Shown in pieces: positions 19,679 to 29,807 of a DNA stretch of 64,000 nt. Both the position numbers and the translations under genes were made by a program. Position 1 is the stretch's first letter; every line of letters begins with the position of its first letter. Under the pieces are notes generated by a model. That model was not told where the DNA came from, made no database searches, and saw nothing but the letters and a program-made list of their open reading frames with translations. Source of the DNA: Naegleria lovaniensis (Eukaryota; Heterolobosea; Eutetramitea; Acrasida; Naegleriidae); the NCBI RefSeq assembly GCF_003324165.1, contig NW_025407837.1, positions 248,001 to 312,000 of the forward strand. Reading direction: 5' to 3'.

Positions 19679-21705
19679 ATGCTGCCATCACAACCACCGT
19701 TCTCTTCCGAAGGAGGAAAAGCAACACCCGTCAACTACATTGAATTATTTTCAAAAGTAAAGAATTTCTTGTACAATGAGGAAGTTTTAAAAGACTCGGA
19801 TGAAAATATTATCCAACAAGCATGCTCTCAACATTATATTAAATTAGAGAAAAAGGGTTATTCGTACTTTCCGGACTTTTTGCTGTACAGTAAATCTTTG
19901 AAATCGGAGCTTGATGTTCTAATACTCAGTTATAACAAGATTCAATCCATTCCTCCTGAAATTATTCAATTTGATGCTCTAAAAGTATTAGATTTGAGTC
20001 ACAATCATAACATCAAAAACTTTACTTACGAACTAATGAATTTAAAGAATTTAAAGGCATTGGATTTAAGTTATAACAGAGTGGAGAAAATACCAGATGC
20101 TTTCTTTGAAAAGATGGTATCAAAAATAATGGTTTTGAAATTGAGTAGTAATAATATTAGTTTTATAGGGAATGGAAATTGGAGTAATTTAGCGTCCACT
20201 TTGATCGAGTTAGATTTAGCAGATAACAAGTTGTCCATCATTCCACATACCATTTGTGATTTAGTTAACTTGACCTTTTTGAATTTTGCAGGTAATCAAA
20301 TATCTGTCATTCCAAAGGAGTTTTACAAGTTGACCAAATTAAAGCAACTCAATCTGAATAGGAATAGAATAAGAGAACTACCAACAATAGAACTCGAAGA
20401 TGGACGCTCTGTCTGCGTGTTTTACAACATGAGAGGGCTTGAACATTTTGACATTTCTCGAAATTCAATTCATGCAAAAGATTTGAGAGGTTTAGGTTCA
20501 ATCACTTCTCTCAAGGCCTACTTATTCTCAAACAACAAACTAACACATCTTTCAAGCAGGTTTGAGGTTACCAACATGTGCAAAAACCTTCAGATTATTG
20601 ACATTTCCAATAACGAGCTTCAGGACCTACCTACAATACTTGCAGATGTATGTTATCATGTTTTCAACACCTCTCTGATTTTCACTGCTTAACAGACTGT
20701 TGGCAAATATGTGACAGAGCTGAACATTTCAAACAATTATATTTCAACTTTGGGAGAAAATTTTGGAAAATTTATAGCTCTGAAGCGTTTACTCATGTCA
20801 AAAAATTATATAACTGAATTACCGACATCATTTGCTCGATTACATAGCTTGATTGTGCTAAAAGCAAGCCACAATGAAATTTCTGTCATTCCTGAAGAAT
20901 GTTTTAATGAAAATATGAAAGAACTCAAAGATATTGACTTGGATTATAATTGTTTACGTCAACTTCCCAAGAGTATCGGAGCGCTTGAGAGTCTAATCTC
21001 CTTACGTGTGGAGCACAACACATTAATGACATTACCTGATACGATTGTAAATTGCCCTTATTTGTACGGTATTTATGCTGCCTATAATGAGCTATCAAGC
21101 CTTCCTGAAAATATAGGTTCATGTAAAAGACTACGAAAAATCCATGTAGGTAGGTATCGAAGAAATGTTTTAACAACATTGTTGATTGGAAATTATCATG
21201 AAAAGAATATAATTTCCTGAAAGCTCTCCCACCAAGCTTGAAAAATCTGAAATATTTAGAAATTATTAATTTTGATCATAATTCTAAGGAGCTCATTGAA
21301 TTTATGAAAAATCAAATAGAGCTCGATAAAGCTGAGAAGGAGAGAATTCTTGCTGAATATACTGAAAAGTATGAAAAGATGAAAAATCAGACCAAAGGTT
21401 TCTTGGAAAAAATCAGCAGCGTACGTAGAAAGAAAGATTTCTTGGACGGTAGCATCAATGAGGCAATCTCATCAACCTCAGTAGTTGCTGCAAGTAGTTC
21501 CAACAATATTTCCACATCAAAGGATTATGGTAGTTCCTCGACAAATGTATCGGTGGCTGCTGCAATTGAATCGTCATCCACTCCACAGCAAGGCGCAGAT
21601 ATGATGAAAACTCCTGCAGAATTCATGGCAGAGCAAACGTTTCTTTCTGATATTTTGCAAACCAAAACTAAGGAAGTACTGCAATGGAGAAGAACCACAC
21701 AGTGA
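19679..21705 (+). CDS. leucine-rich repeat protein, 3 exons
   Basis: Exons 19679-20647, 20696-21149 and 21206-21705; introns of 48 and 56 nt. The joined frame encodes 640 residues. About 18 leucine-rich repeats of the L-x-x-L-x-L-x-x-N-x-[IL]-x-x-[IL]-P type fill residues 70-510, of the cytoplasmic SHOC2/LRRC40 style. Both introns lie inside repeats and splicing restores the consensus: the second junction rebuilds a repeat reading I-H-V-E-Y-N-F-L-K-A-L-P. The C-terminal 130 residues are a Lys/Glu helix followed by a Ser-rich tail. No signal peptide or membrane segment, so a cytoplasmic scaffold role is likely (inference). Confidence 0.85.
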
Positions 21706-21753
21706 AGAGGAGAAGAATGACAAGAGTAGAATTAGTGATCAGATTATGCAGTT

Positions 21754-22599
21754 TTACTTCTTCTTCTTCTTCTTTGTTTCTTTCTCAAAGATACTGGAAA
21801 GCTGTTCGAGAGTTGGTTCAAATTCTGCTTTTGTGGTAAAGGCCCACTTTCTTTCAAGGTCATAAGATCTTCGTCCTTCTGGAGAAAAAACTTGAACAAT
21901 AATATTACCAGCATCCACAACCATCCAATTAGTATCCATCTCGCCCTCAATTTTTGGTTTTAATTTATGAAGTCGTCGCTCATAAAGAGCGTCAACCACG
22001 CTTTTGGCCAATGTTTTCATGTGCCGATAACTGCTTCCAGTAACAAAAACTAAGTATTCGGCAAATGAACACTTCTCGCTCAGATTCATCACTAATAAAT
22101 CCAATCCAAAATGCTTGTCCATCAATTCACATACTTCATTAATTGTTAACAATCGATTGGCTTCCTCTGCAGTTAAAAGTTTAATTGTATCTTCTGGATA
22201 TCTGTCTTTAAATTCTTCAGCTTCACGAACTAGAGGAATTTCATCAGACGTGTCTTGTTGTTGTAGCTCAGATGGTAATTCAACAATATTGTTATCCTCA
22301 ACTGGTTGTTCTTCAACTACAGTTTTAGAAACTTTTTTAACTTTCTTTTTAGGCTTTTTCTCTACTACTTCAGCTTCATAATGTTTTGAACGTTGTTCAT
22401 ACTCCGCCAACAAAGAATCGATGGATGCCTCTGTCGAGCTTGTTTCTTTTTTCGTGATTTTTCTTGCATAATTCCGAGCAATAATTTCGTGTATTTTGGG
22501 AAACTTATTCGTATTGCATCGGAATTGAACAGGGTATAATTTGAAAGCACGAGATGATGGTAAGCAGAACTGCAGTGTTAATAATCTTGATTGGAGCAT
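21754..22599 (-). CDS. MALSU1: mitochondrial ribosome silencing factor (RsfS/MALSU1 family)
   Basis: Single exon, 281 residues. RsfS/Iojap proteins bind the large ribosomal subunit and aid its assembly or block premature joining. The conserved domain is at the C-terminus (about residues 145-265): D-L-L-V-M-N-L-S-E-K-C-S-F-A-E-Y-L-V-F-V-T-G-S-S, then H-M-K-T-L-A, then W-M-V-V-D-A-G-N-I-I-V-Q-V-F and Y-D-L-E-R-K-W. The N-terminus is basic with Arg and Leu, matching a mitochondrial presequence; a Lys-rich acidic linker follows. The start M-L-Q-S-R is preceded by seven As. It lies only 13 bp downstream of the CDC45 stop on the same strand. The last residues are poly-Lys. Confidence 0.92.
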   Translation of the reverse strand: MLQSRLLTLQFCLPSSRAFKLYPVQFRCNTNKFPKIHEIIARNYARKITKKETSSTEASIDSLLAEYEQRSKHYEAEVVEKKPKKKVKKVSKTVVEEQPVEDNNIVELPSELQQQDTSDEIPLVREAEEFKDRYPEDTIKLLTAEEANRLLTINEVCELMDKHFGLDLLVMNLSEKCSFAEYLVFVTGSSYRHMKTLAKSVVDALYERRLHKLKPKIEGEMDTNWMVVDAGNIIVQVFSPEGRRSYDLERKWAFTTKAEFEPTLEQLSSIFEKETKKKKKK

Positions 22600-22612
22600 T
22601 TTTTTTGGAGCT

Positions 22613-24776
22613 TTATTCGTCATTTCCTTCGTCATCGTTATCATCAACCATCAGAGCGTCATCTTCCTCCTCTTCAAATTGGTCATCTTCAAACTCGTGG
22701 TGAGAAGGTTTTGAACGGGATGGCATCTTCTTTGATTGCACTAGCGACCCTAGTAACACCGAAATAATGTCACTTCGTTTAGATTTGTCAATAATTTTGA
22801 CTTGGCTTCCAAAGTTTGAATATTTTGTTGGTTCATTATAAGTTCTGCATGCAAATTCAAAAGCTCTGTTGAAGGTTCGAATCTTTTGATGATTTTGATG
22901 AAGTCCACAAATGTAAACTTGATTTCCGAGTTGCTTGATGAGAATTACATGTACTTTTCCAAATAATTTGTTGTACTACAGATGTTTGTATCAAAGATGA
23001 ATGAAAAAAGTAAAAAAAACAAACCTTAACAAGTTTCATAAAATGTTGGGTCAATTGGAAAAACGCAACTGGGGAAATACTAGTTTCGGTCTCAGAGTTA
23101 ATGGAAGTGGTGGATGTAATGTTCCAATGTTGTTGATCGAGCTGTGATGAAAATGCAATGTTGAAGTGAGAAAGGTTAATACTTGTCAAATCGATAGCAA
23201 TAAATTCACGAGTATGTGTGTATGATTTGTTCTCCATGACCATTTTGAAAATGTCATTCATAGCTTGTCTCATTTGTTTCGCTTTTGTTATTCCTTGCTC
23301 AATTAGCTGCTTATTCTCTTTTGCATTAATGATACTATTAGAAATTGTAGTCAATAAATTTTGAGGTGGAACAATTTGCATCATGCCTAAAAGAGCAAAT
23401 ACTTGATCACTGGCAGTAAGAGAAAAGGCCTGTTCATAAACTCTTTCGAAAGAATTAAATACAATCGAGGAGAGATGATATTTGTTCTTCTCTTTTTTCA
23501 CGGCCTCAAGGAATCGGTCTTTGGTTGCTCCAGGCAGTGCTTGCCACGGTGACGTTGCGTCTTGTAATTTAATTCCTAAATCTGCAATAAATAGTTTCAT
23601 TGCTTCAATACCACTGTTCAGCCACGTGTTGAAAGCTCTAGCCACCAGAGTTGAGTTCAAACAAGCGTCATAAATGGTCCATTGTCGCAATAGTTCAATA
23701 TTTAAATCGTTATATTTGTTTCTTATATAATCCCCATCAAGAGGTATTGAAATACCATCAAACGACTTTTCGTTAGACCTGTAAACTAGGTCATAGGATA
23801 GTTTCGAATAATAATCTGGATATTCATTATCAGAGAGTCTATCGAATAAATAATGGAATGTTACGGAAATGATAGCAGCCCATCTCATGGAGAGAGAAAT
23901 TGAATGTTGTTCCAAGAAGGAATAGAGAAGGAATGCTGAGGGTTTGCTAAATCCATCACTATTGTTATACAATATTACTCGTTCTTCTCGAGTGCTTGCA
24001 TAATAGTGTTCATCAATTTCCGATAGAATAGACTCATTATCCATAGCCATATCGGAATTGTATCCCTCTCCATCACTAGGATTGCTTTGAACCTCATCAT
24101 CATCGTCTTCTTCCTCCTCTTCCTCATCATGAACAATAAAATCTGCCATTTCCTTATCAGCATTTAAATCATCATCGTCCTCAATGAAATTATCTTCATT
24201 GAGAGCTTCATCGGGATTGAGAGTAATTTTTTCTACCAATTCACTGGCACTCTTATCAAAGAAAGAAGATGAATGATAGGCTTCTCCTGCATCTTCCGTG
24301 CCTTGAATTATTTCATCCACAAAGCTCTTCTTTACAAATAAATATCGACCATGATTCTCTTCATCCTTATCAACAATTAAATGAACGTTTCTCACTTGTT
24401 GAAGAGTACTAAACACGTTGCATAAATAGAAAGGTCTACAAGCGTCCAACACGAAAAAGTGTTTGTCTTTGTACTTGTTAAAATCCTTATATTGTCCACC
24501 ACAATTGATCAAGAAGAAAATGGTCTTATCACTGTTGTTTTCAATATTCCGAGTAATGTCTTGATGATTACTCACTAACACTGCTGCATAGTTACCAAAA
24601 AATCTGTCCGACCTATAGAGAGAAGATAATATATGAAATGCTGCCAAAGCATCAACATCCAGAGAAGCGACCATGAAGATGGAATCTCGGTATGGAATCT
24701 CACTCACTACATCACGAATTCCTTGCAGGGATGTGATAAATGAAGTGTGTTGCAAGGAAGGACTGTTGTGAAACAT
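22613..24776 (-). CDS. CDC45: DNA replication factor CDC45, 2 exons
   Basis: CDC45 is part of the CMG replicative helicase. Exon 1 is 23025-24776 and exon 2 is 22613-22975, with a 49-nt intron that uses a GTTTGT donor. The protein is 704 residues (yeast about 650). N-terminal D-V-D-A-L-A-A-F-H-I-L and the following F-L-I-N-C-G-G are the RecJ/DHH-like core; an acidic insertion rich in Asp/Glu (about residues 190-260) is typical. Exon 2 restores a conserved ending: L-F-G-K-V-H-V-I-L-I, N-R-A-F-E-F-A, then a short acidic tail E-F-E-D-D-Q-F-E-E. Start M-F-H-N-S-P-S has an A-run. Without exon 2 the protein would lack its last 121 residues. Confidence 0.92.
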
Positions 24777-24915
24777 TTTTTTGAAATTTGATTTTTGAAT
24801 TTGAATGAAAGCGCCAAATTACATTTTTAACGGTCAAAGGCTTTCTCCTCATCAACCAGTCACCAACTGGTTCGTCTTCCTTTTGAATTGATCAGAGATT
24901 GTCAAACATCAAAAA

Positions 24916-26005
24916 ATGTCAAAACATGAATTTACAGTGGTCGTTGTAGGTTCGTTTCACACCATATGCACATCCTTTCACAAACTGAGCACTCGCTTGA
25001 ACACATTAAACTTTTCACAGGCCCCGGTGGCGTAGGGAAAACATCGCTGACCATTAATTTAACAGAAGGACGATTTGAAGAAGAATACAATCCAACCATC
25101 GGTAAGATCCGAAATTGATGAAAATATTTATTATTATTATTCAATGATCGTGTTATTAAAAAGAGGATGTAAGTGTGCATATGATGAACATTGTGATGAT
25201 CATCTGATTATTTTTACAAATAGAGCTATCAAAAAGTATTGAATGTAAATAACGAAAGAGTGTTATTAAATATTATTGATACAGCAGGTCAAGAAGATTA
25301 TCAGGTAAGCAATTTGACGATCGTTCAATGAAATGAAAATTCGTGATGACAACAATATGACTCTTGGTTTCTCTTTATAAGGTGGTAAGTTGAAACCAAA
25401 GTTGTTTTCATGAATTGAAAATTCTGAATTATTTACACTGTAACAAGATAAGAGATCAACATTTTAGATCAGGAGATGGGTTTTTATTGTATGTTTATTT
25501 AAGAATTTAATTTTACAGTTGTTATCTAATGTTAATTACTGAAAGAGTGTTTGATGTCACGTCAAAAAAGAGTTTTGAAGAAATTCCTAGTTTTTATGAT
25601 AACATCCTTAAAAGTAAAGAAGGATGTGAATATCCTGTAGTTTTATGTGGAAATAAGTGCGACTTACCAGCTAGTTCAAGAGCTGTGACAGATGTCGATG
25701 CTAAGAAATTATGTGAAACCAATGGATGGATGTACTTTGATACTTCTGCAAAGGTAAATTTTGAATTTTAATTATACACCATTGATAACAACCAAATTAA
25801 TGGTTTTTTATCTATCACCCTTTATACTCTGTTTTTGATTTCAAACAAAAAACAGCAAGGGTTAAATGTACAAAAATCCTTTGAGATGCTGTGTAAAATG
25901 ATTATTGATTTCAACACTGAAGATACAGACACGGGCAGCGGAAACCAAAAAGAAGAAAAACCAAAGAAACAAGGTTTTCTTTCCAAACTCTTCAAAAAGA
26001 AGTAA
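24916..26005 (+). CDS. Ras-family small GTPase, 8 exons including 5-nt and 3-nt micro-exons
   Basis: Exons: 24916-24949, 25021-25101, 25164-25168, 25224-25304, 25382-25384, 25448-25488, 25546-25753, 25856-26005. The sum is 603 nt, 200 residues, all in frame with GT..AG ends. P-loop G-P-G-G-V-G-K-T, effector loop Y-N-P-T-I-E-D-S-Y, D-T-A-G-Q-E-D-Y, N-K-C-D and T-S-A-K are all intact. The 5-nt exon AGGAT supplies Glu-Asp of the effector loop (Ras positions 37-38). The 3-nt exon GTG supplies one residue of switch II (position 66). The C-terminus ends L-F-K-K-K with a basic patch and no CaaX box. It is a Ras/Rap-like molecular switch; the partner is unknown. It converges on the RGS gene. Confidence 0.88.
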
Positions 26006-26081
26006 ATATACTGTATTGTTATCACACCTATTAAAATTTCACTTCTTAGATTACCAACTACTAGGTATTTTTAGTGTCCTC

Positions 26082-29000
26082 TCATTCCAGCTTAACAGTG
26101 TTGACATCTATCGTCGTGCTTGCATTGTTCGCAGTTGGAGATGTGCTTGTAGCAGCAGGAGGAGATGGTGAAATGATTGTTTCTGCCAACAACACTGTTG
26201 CACCATTTCCATTATTGAGATGAATGGTCACTGGGCTTTTCTTTGCTTGTCTCAACGCACTTTTAAGAACTTGAATGTTCTTGCGAGATTGTATCTTCCA
26301 TTCCTTGTATGATTGAGTCAATTGAAATCTTCGAAAGGTATCTCGAACATTTTTTACAACATCCAATGTAATGTAATCCAAATCATTTGGAAATTCATCG
26401 GATTTGATATATTCATCATTCCATCCATTTTGTTTCCACTTGTTAAAAATCATTTTGGATTGATTGGAAAAGTTCACTGAAAGTTTGGCATTTTCACTCA
26501 CATACAGATTGTAAAAATCTTCACAAACTGTCTGCTTTGCTTTTTCAATCGTATCACGGGAGAGATTTTGTCTGAGAGTTGGTTTATAACTCTTACTCAA
26601 GCTGCTACTGGTGGGAGATGCTGCTCCACTACCACTCAGCTTTCTTGATTCGTTAATATCACAAAACAGTAAAGTATAAATCTTTTCCATGTCGTTAATG
26701 AAAGCAAGATTCTCCATAGAAAATTCACTTCTAGAGAATAGTCTCAATAATTCAAAACCTTTTTCATCGACGAATAATTTGCCAAGATCATCACCAAGTA
26801 ATTCAAGAAGTGGAGAAAAAATGTTCGTTCTAAATTTCACATTCGATGGCTTCTTATCAATGGTTGGTATTTCTACTTGTGCATTTGGAGGCTCTTCTTG
26901 ATGTTCATTCTGATCTGCCTTTGAATGAGTATCATGTGAATAGTCATCTTGTTCACTCTCAAACAACATTTTGTACTTTTCATACAGAGTCATGATACAA
27001 ATAAATCCACCTCCAGAGGCTAAAATTTCAAAAACTACAGCAGTGAATTCTATTGGAAGAGAAGCAAATGTGGCAGTAGGTAAAGTACTTGAATAGGTCT
27101 TGTTATTGAGGAGTGAAATGTTATCCACACGATCTCTAACAATGAATAGCACTGCAACACTGGCAATAAACTGAAAAATCGAGAAGAAGTGAATAACCAG
27201 CTCTAAACGATAGTACAATGGATCATTTCTAAAAAAGTATTTCTTCCACTCACACCTCTTGATAATTCTTTTCCAATTCCATGCCATATCAAAAGAGAGA
27301 GCTCCAATAGCCATTGCAGAAGCTACTAAAAAATAAAATCCAAGAACACTTAACACGGTGGTTTGAAGTACTGATTCGCCAGTGAGCAAGAACACTGGAA
27401 GGATGGCCACAAGAGAAAGTGAAACAAGGAAAGCCACAAAGATGGTACTGCAAATTTTCACACGACGAGATTTTACCCACCATATGGAACCTAGTTCTGT
27501 TTTGGAAAGTACATCTTCATGAAGAATACTCATACTTCCACTACTAACATCTAGACCATTTTCTGAAAGATGGTTTGCAATGGTATTCTCAAGTGTTGAA
27601 TCTTTTTGTTGGGATACAGATTGCTGTGATTGTGGTGGTAGTGTTAATGGTTCTGCAACTCCTGCAGTTGTGGCAGTCATGTCAATGTCGCTAACAGAAT
27701 TCTGAGGTAGTAAATGCTGCTGTGGTTGAGGTGTTTGTGGTGTTTGTGATGGTTGTAATAACAATTCTCCTGATGAATTGGAATGTAAAGTAATGGCAGA
27801 TGAGGAACTAGTTGGATGAAGTGAACTCTCTAGAGATTTGTTACTGGAATCTGCATTCTCATGTGTCAAGGGAGTTAAAAAATGATTACCAGCTGAGGGA
27901 AGAGTAGGAGTTGCATCTCCATGGCTTGTGACAACAATGGCAATTGTGTTTTGATTTACAGATGCATTAGTTTTCTGTTTTTTCTGCTTATCCAAAGATT
28001 CTCTCTTCATCTTTTTATACCAATCGTTGTATACTTTTCTCTTATAAAAAACTACCAAGGTATTTAAGAAATACATGAGATAACTGAAGCAAAGTAAAAT
28101 CATTGTAGAAAATACAAAGACGAGAAGTAGAAATTCATCACCCCAATACGTCTGTAACAACAATCTCACAAAATTGACAAAAATTTGAATAAATATCACA
28201 TAAGGTAAATATCCACGAGATTCTCTAGGTTTTGATTTTCTAAGAATTACTAATAAACTCAATACAATGATGCTCAACGTTGCATTGATCACCACAATGA
28301 TGGTTGAGATGGCATGATGTACCTGAATGAGACTTTTTTGAAAATTCAAATCTGATAATTCCGTTTGACCAAGTGTTTTCAAAGAAATCTCAGCACATAA
28401 AAGTATTGAATTTGTTCCCAAAGGTTGTTTGATAATGAGAGGAAAGGTAAAAGGTAAATCAAATTTAGAGACCAACATTTTCAACTTGAAAATAGATTCT
28501 GAATTGGTCATGTTCATGGATGAAGAAGAATTGTTGGAAGAATTGGAAAAACTTAGAGAGGTCAGAAAGGTCTGTATGGATGGAGGAGGAATATTGTCTT
28601 GTTCACTTTTTAACATGTTGAATAAATCTTGTAATTTCAGTTCAATAGTATATTCAAATCCATAAAACATCTTTCTCATGAAGAGTGGTGTCATGAACAC
28701 TTGTGAGCCTGACACTAGACTTGCATAGGAACCATCTTCACGTGTTTCATTTGAGACCAAATATTGATCTTTCATTTCCACTAAATAACTTCCAGAATGG
28801 GTTCGAGTGAGATTGGTGGAAGCATGCAATTCAAAGAAGATGTTACGGAATCGAGGTTGATAGGCCACTCCCCACAAATCACTCTCAAATTCAGTCTTAT
28901 TATGTATAATATCCATAGAAACTGCAAAGTAGGTCATTCGATCAATGGTAGCACTCACTGAAATGGTTGTAATTTCAAAGAGATCAGGACATGGTACGAG

Positions 29001-29807
29001 ATGAGATGATGCCGACAAAGAGGTTGTACTGGAAACATTAGAGTATTTCAATCGCCAGGTTCCATATAGATTGGGCGTGAATTTAAAATCGTGGAGTTGG
29101 GTGAATAGAAAGGCTTGCTCTTGGGACAAGATGCACGACGAAGGAGATGTTGAGGGTGGTGGTGGTGATGATGATGATGATGATTCTTGAGCGAGTACGA
29201 CGAACATGCTCTCATCATGTAGTCTTTGTCGTTGTAATAAAGCATGCTCCGATGTGGTCCAATGGTGGTAGTCGTTATTATAATGATGATGATGAAGCCC
29301 TTGTGGTTGAAAATGGGAGTGGTAACGAGTAGTGGTTAATACATAGAGATTAGTGATGTTCAAAATAAATAGAGCTAGGAGTATGAATAAAGAAACCATG
29401 GTAGTTATTGATGATGATGACGACATGTAGGAACGATGAAACCGTGAGGAAGGTATGGTTCGTCTCGTGGTAAAGTCAACCACCATGGATTCTCGGGTGG
29501 ATAAGTGATCATGGCGGTAAAAAAGGAAATCAAAGTCTTGTTCTTCTTCTTTTCGGGCCGTGGAGGAGGAACATGTTGTGGTTAGTAGTAGCAGTGGGTT
29601 TGATGTCGTTGATGAAAGCTTCTTCGTGTAAGAGCTACAACAACAGTTACTCACTCTGCTTGGTTCCTCTTCCATGTTGTTGATGAAGGCAATTGTGTTG
29701 TACATGGTCGGTGGTGATGATTCATTCATGATGATTCTTTTGGTTATAGTTATGAAATCGTCATCGTCTAGATTTGTTTTTTTGAATGTACTTGTTGATT
29801 CATTCAT
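26082..29807 (-). CDS. seven-transmembrane protein with C-terminal RGS domain
   Basis: Single exon, 1241 residues. After a variable N-terminus there is a hydrophobic segment at about 134-155, a Ser/His-rich stretch, and an extracellular region to about 480 with many N-x-S/T sites. Seven hydrophobic helices follow, with a long Gln/Pro/Ser-rich loop between helices 3 and 4. The C-terminal RGS domain begins at about residue 990: L-L-R-L-F-S-R-S-E-F-S-M-E-N-L-A-F-I-N-D-M-E-K, and continues through F-S-N-Q-S-K-M-I-F-N-K-W to V-R-D-T-F-R-R-F. RGS domains speed GTP hydrolysis by G-alpha subunits. The same layout is known from plant RGS1 and from amoebae. A receptor-coupled G-protein brake is the likely role. 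Confidence 0.88.
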   Translation of the reverse strand: MNESTSTFKKTNLDDDDFITITKRIIMNESSPPTMYNTIAFINNMEEEPSRVSNCCCSSYTKKLSSTTSNPLLLLTTTCSSSTARKEEEQDFDFLFYRHDHLSTRESMVVDFTTRRTIPSSRFHRSYMSSSSSITTMVSLFILLALFILNITNLYVLTTTRYHSHFQPQGLHHHHYNNDYHHWTTSEHALLQRQRLHDESMFVVLAQESSSSSSPPPPSTSPSSCILSQEQAFLFTQLHDFKFTPNLYGTWRLKYSNVSSTTSLSASSHLVPCPDLFEITTISVSATIDRMTYFAVSMDIIHNKTEFESDLWGVAYQPRFRNIFFELHASTNLTRTHSGSYLVEMKDQYLVSNETREDGSYASLVSGSQVFMTPLFMRKMFYGFEYTIELKLQDLFNMLKSEQDNIPPPSIQTFLTSLSFSNSSNNSSSSMNMTNSESIFKLKMLVSKFDLPFTFPLIIKQPLGTNSILLCAEISLKTLGQTELSDLNFQKSLIQVHHAISTIIVVINATLSIIVLSLLVILRKSKPRESRGYLPYVIFIQIFVNFVRLLLQTYWGDEFLLLVFVFSTMILLCFSYLMYFLNTLVVFYKRKVYNDWYKKMKRESLDKQKKQKTNASVNQNTIAIVVTSHGDATPTLPSAGNHFLTPLTHENADSSNKSLESSLHPTSSSSAITLHSNSSGELLLQPSQTPQTPQPQQHLLPQNSVSDIDMTATTAGVAEPLTLPPQSQQSVSQQKDSTLENTIANHLSENGLDVSSGSMSILHEDVLSKTELGSIWWVKSRRVKICSTIFVAFLVSLSLVAILPVFLLTGESVLQTTVLSVLGFYFLVASAMAIGALSFDMAWNWKRIIKRCEWKKYFFRNDPLYYRLELVIHFFSIFQFIASVAVLFIVRDRVDNISLLNNKTYSSTLPTATFASLPIEFTAVVFEILASGGGFICIMTLYEKYKMLFESEQDDYSHDTHSKADQNEHQEEPPNAQVEIPTIDKKPSNVKFRTNIFSPLLELLGDDLGKLFVDEKGFELLRLFSRSEFSMENLAFINDMEKIYTLLFCDINESRKLSGSGAASPTSSSLSKSYKPTLRQNLSRDTIEKAKQTVCEDFYNLYVSENAKLSVNFSNQSKMIFNKWKQNGWNDEYIKSDEFPNDLDYITLDVVKNVRDTFRRFQLTQSYKEWKIQSRKNIQVLKSALRQAKKSPVTIHLNNGNGATVLLAETIISPSPPAATSTSPTANNASTTIDVNTVKLE

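Noticed and set aside
22600-22647. Upstream in-frame start for MALSU1 inside CDC45
   Set aside because: The added residues would be coded by CDC45 tail in another frame; the later Met has the A-run and a presequence-like start.
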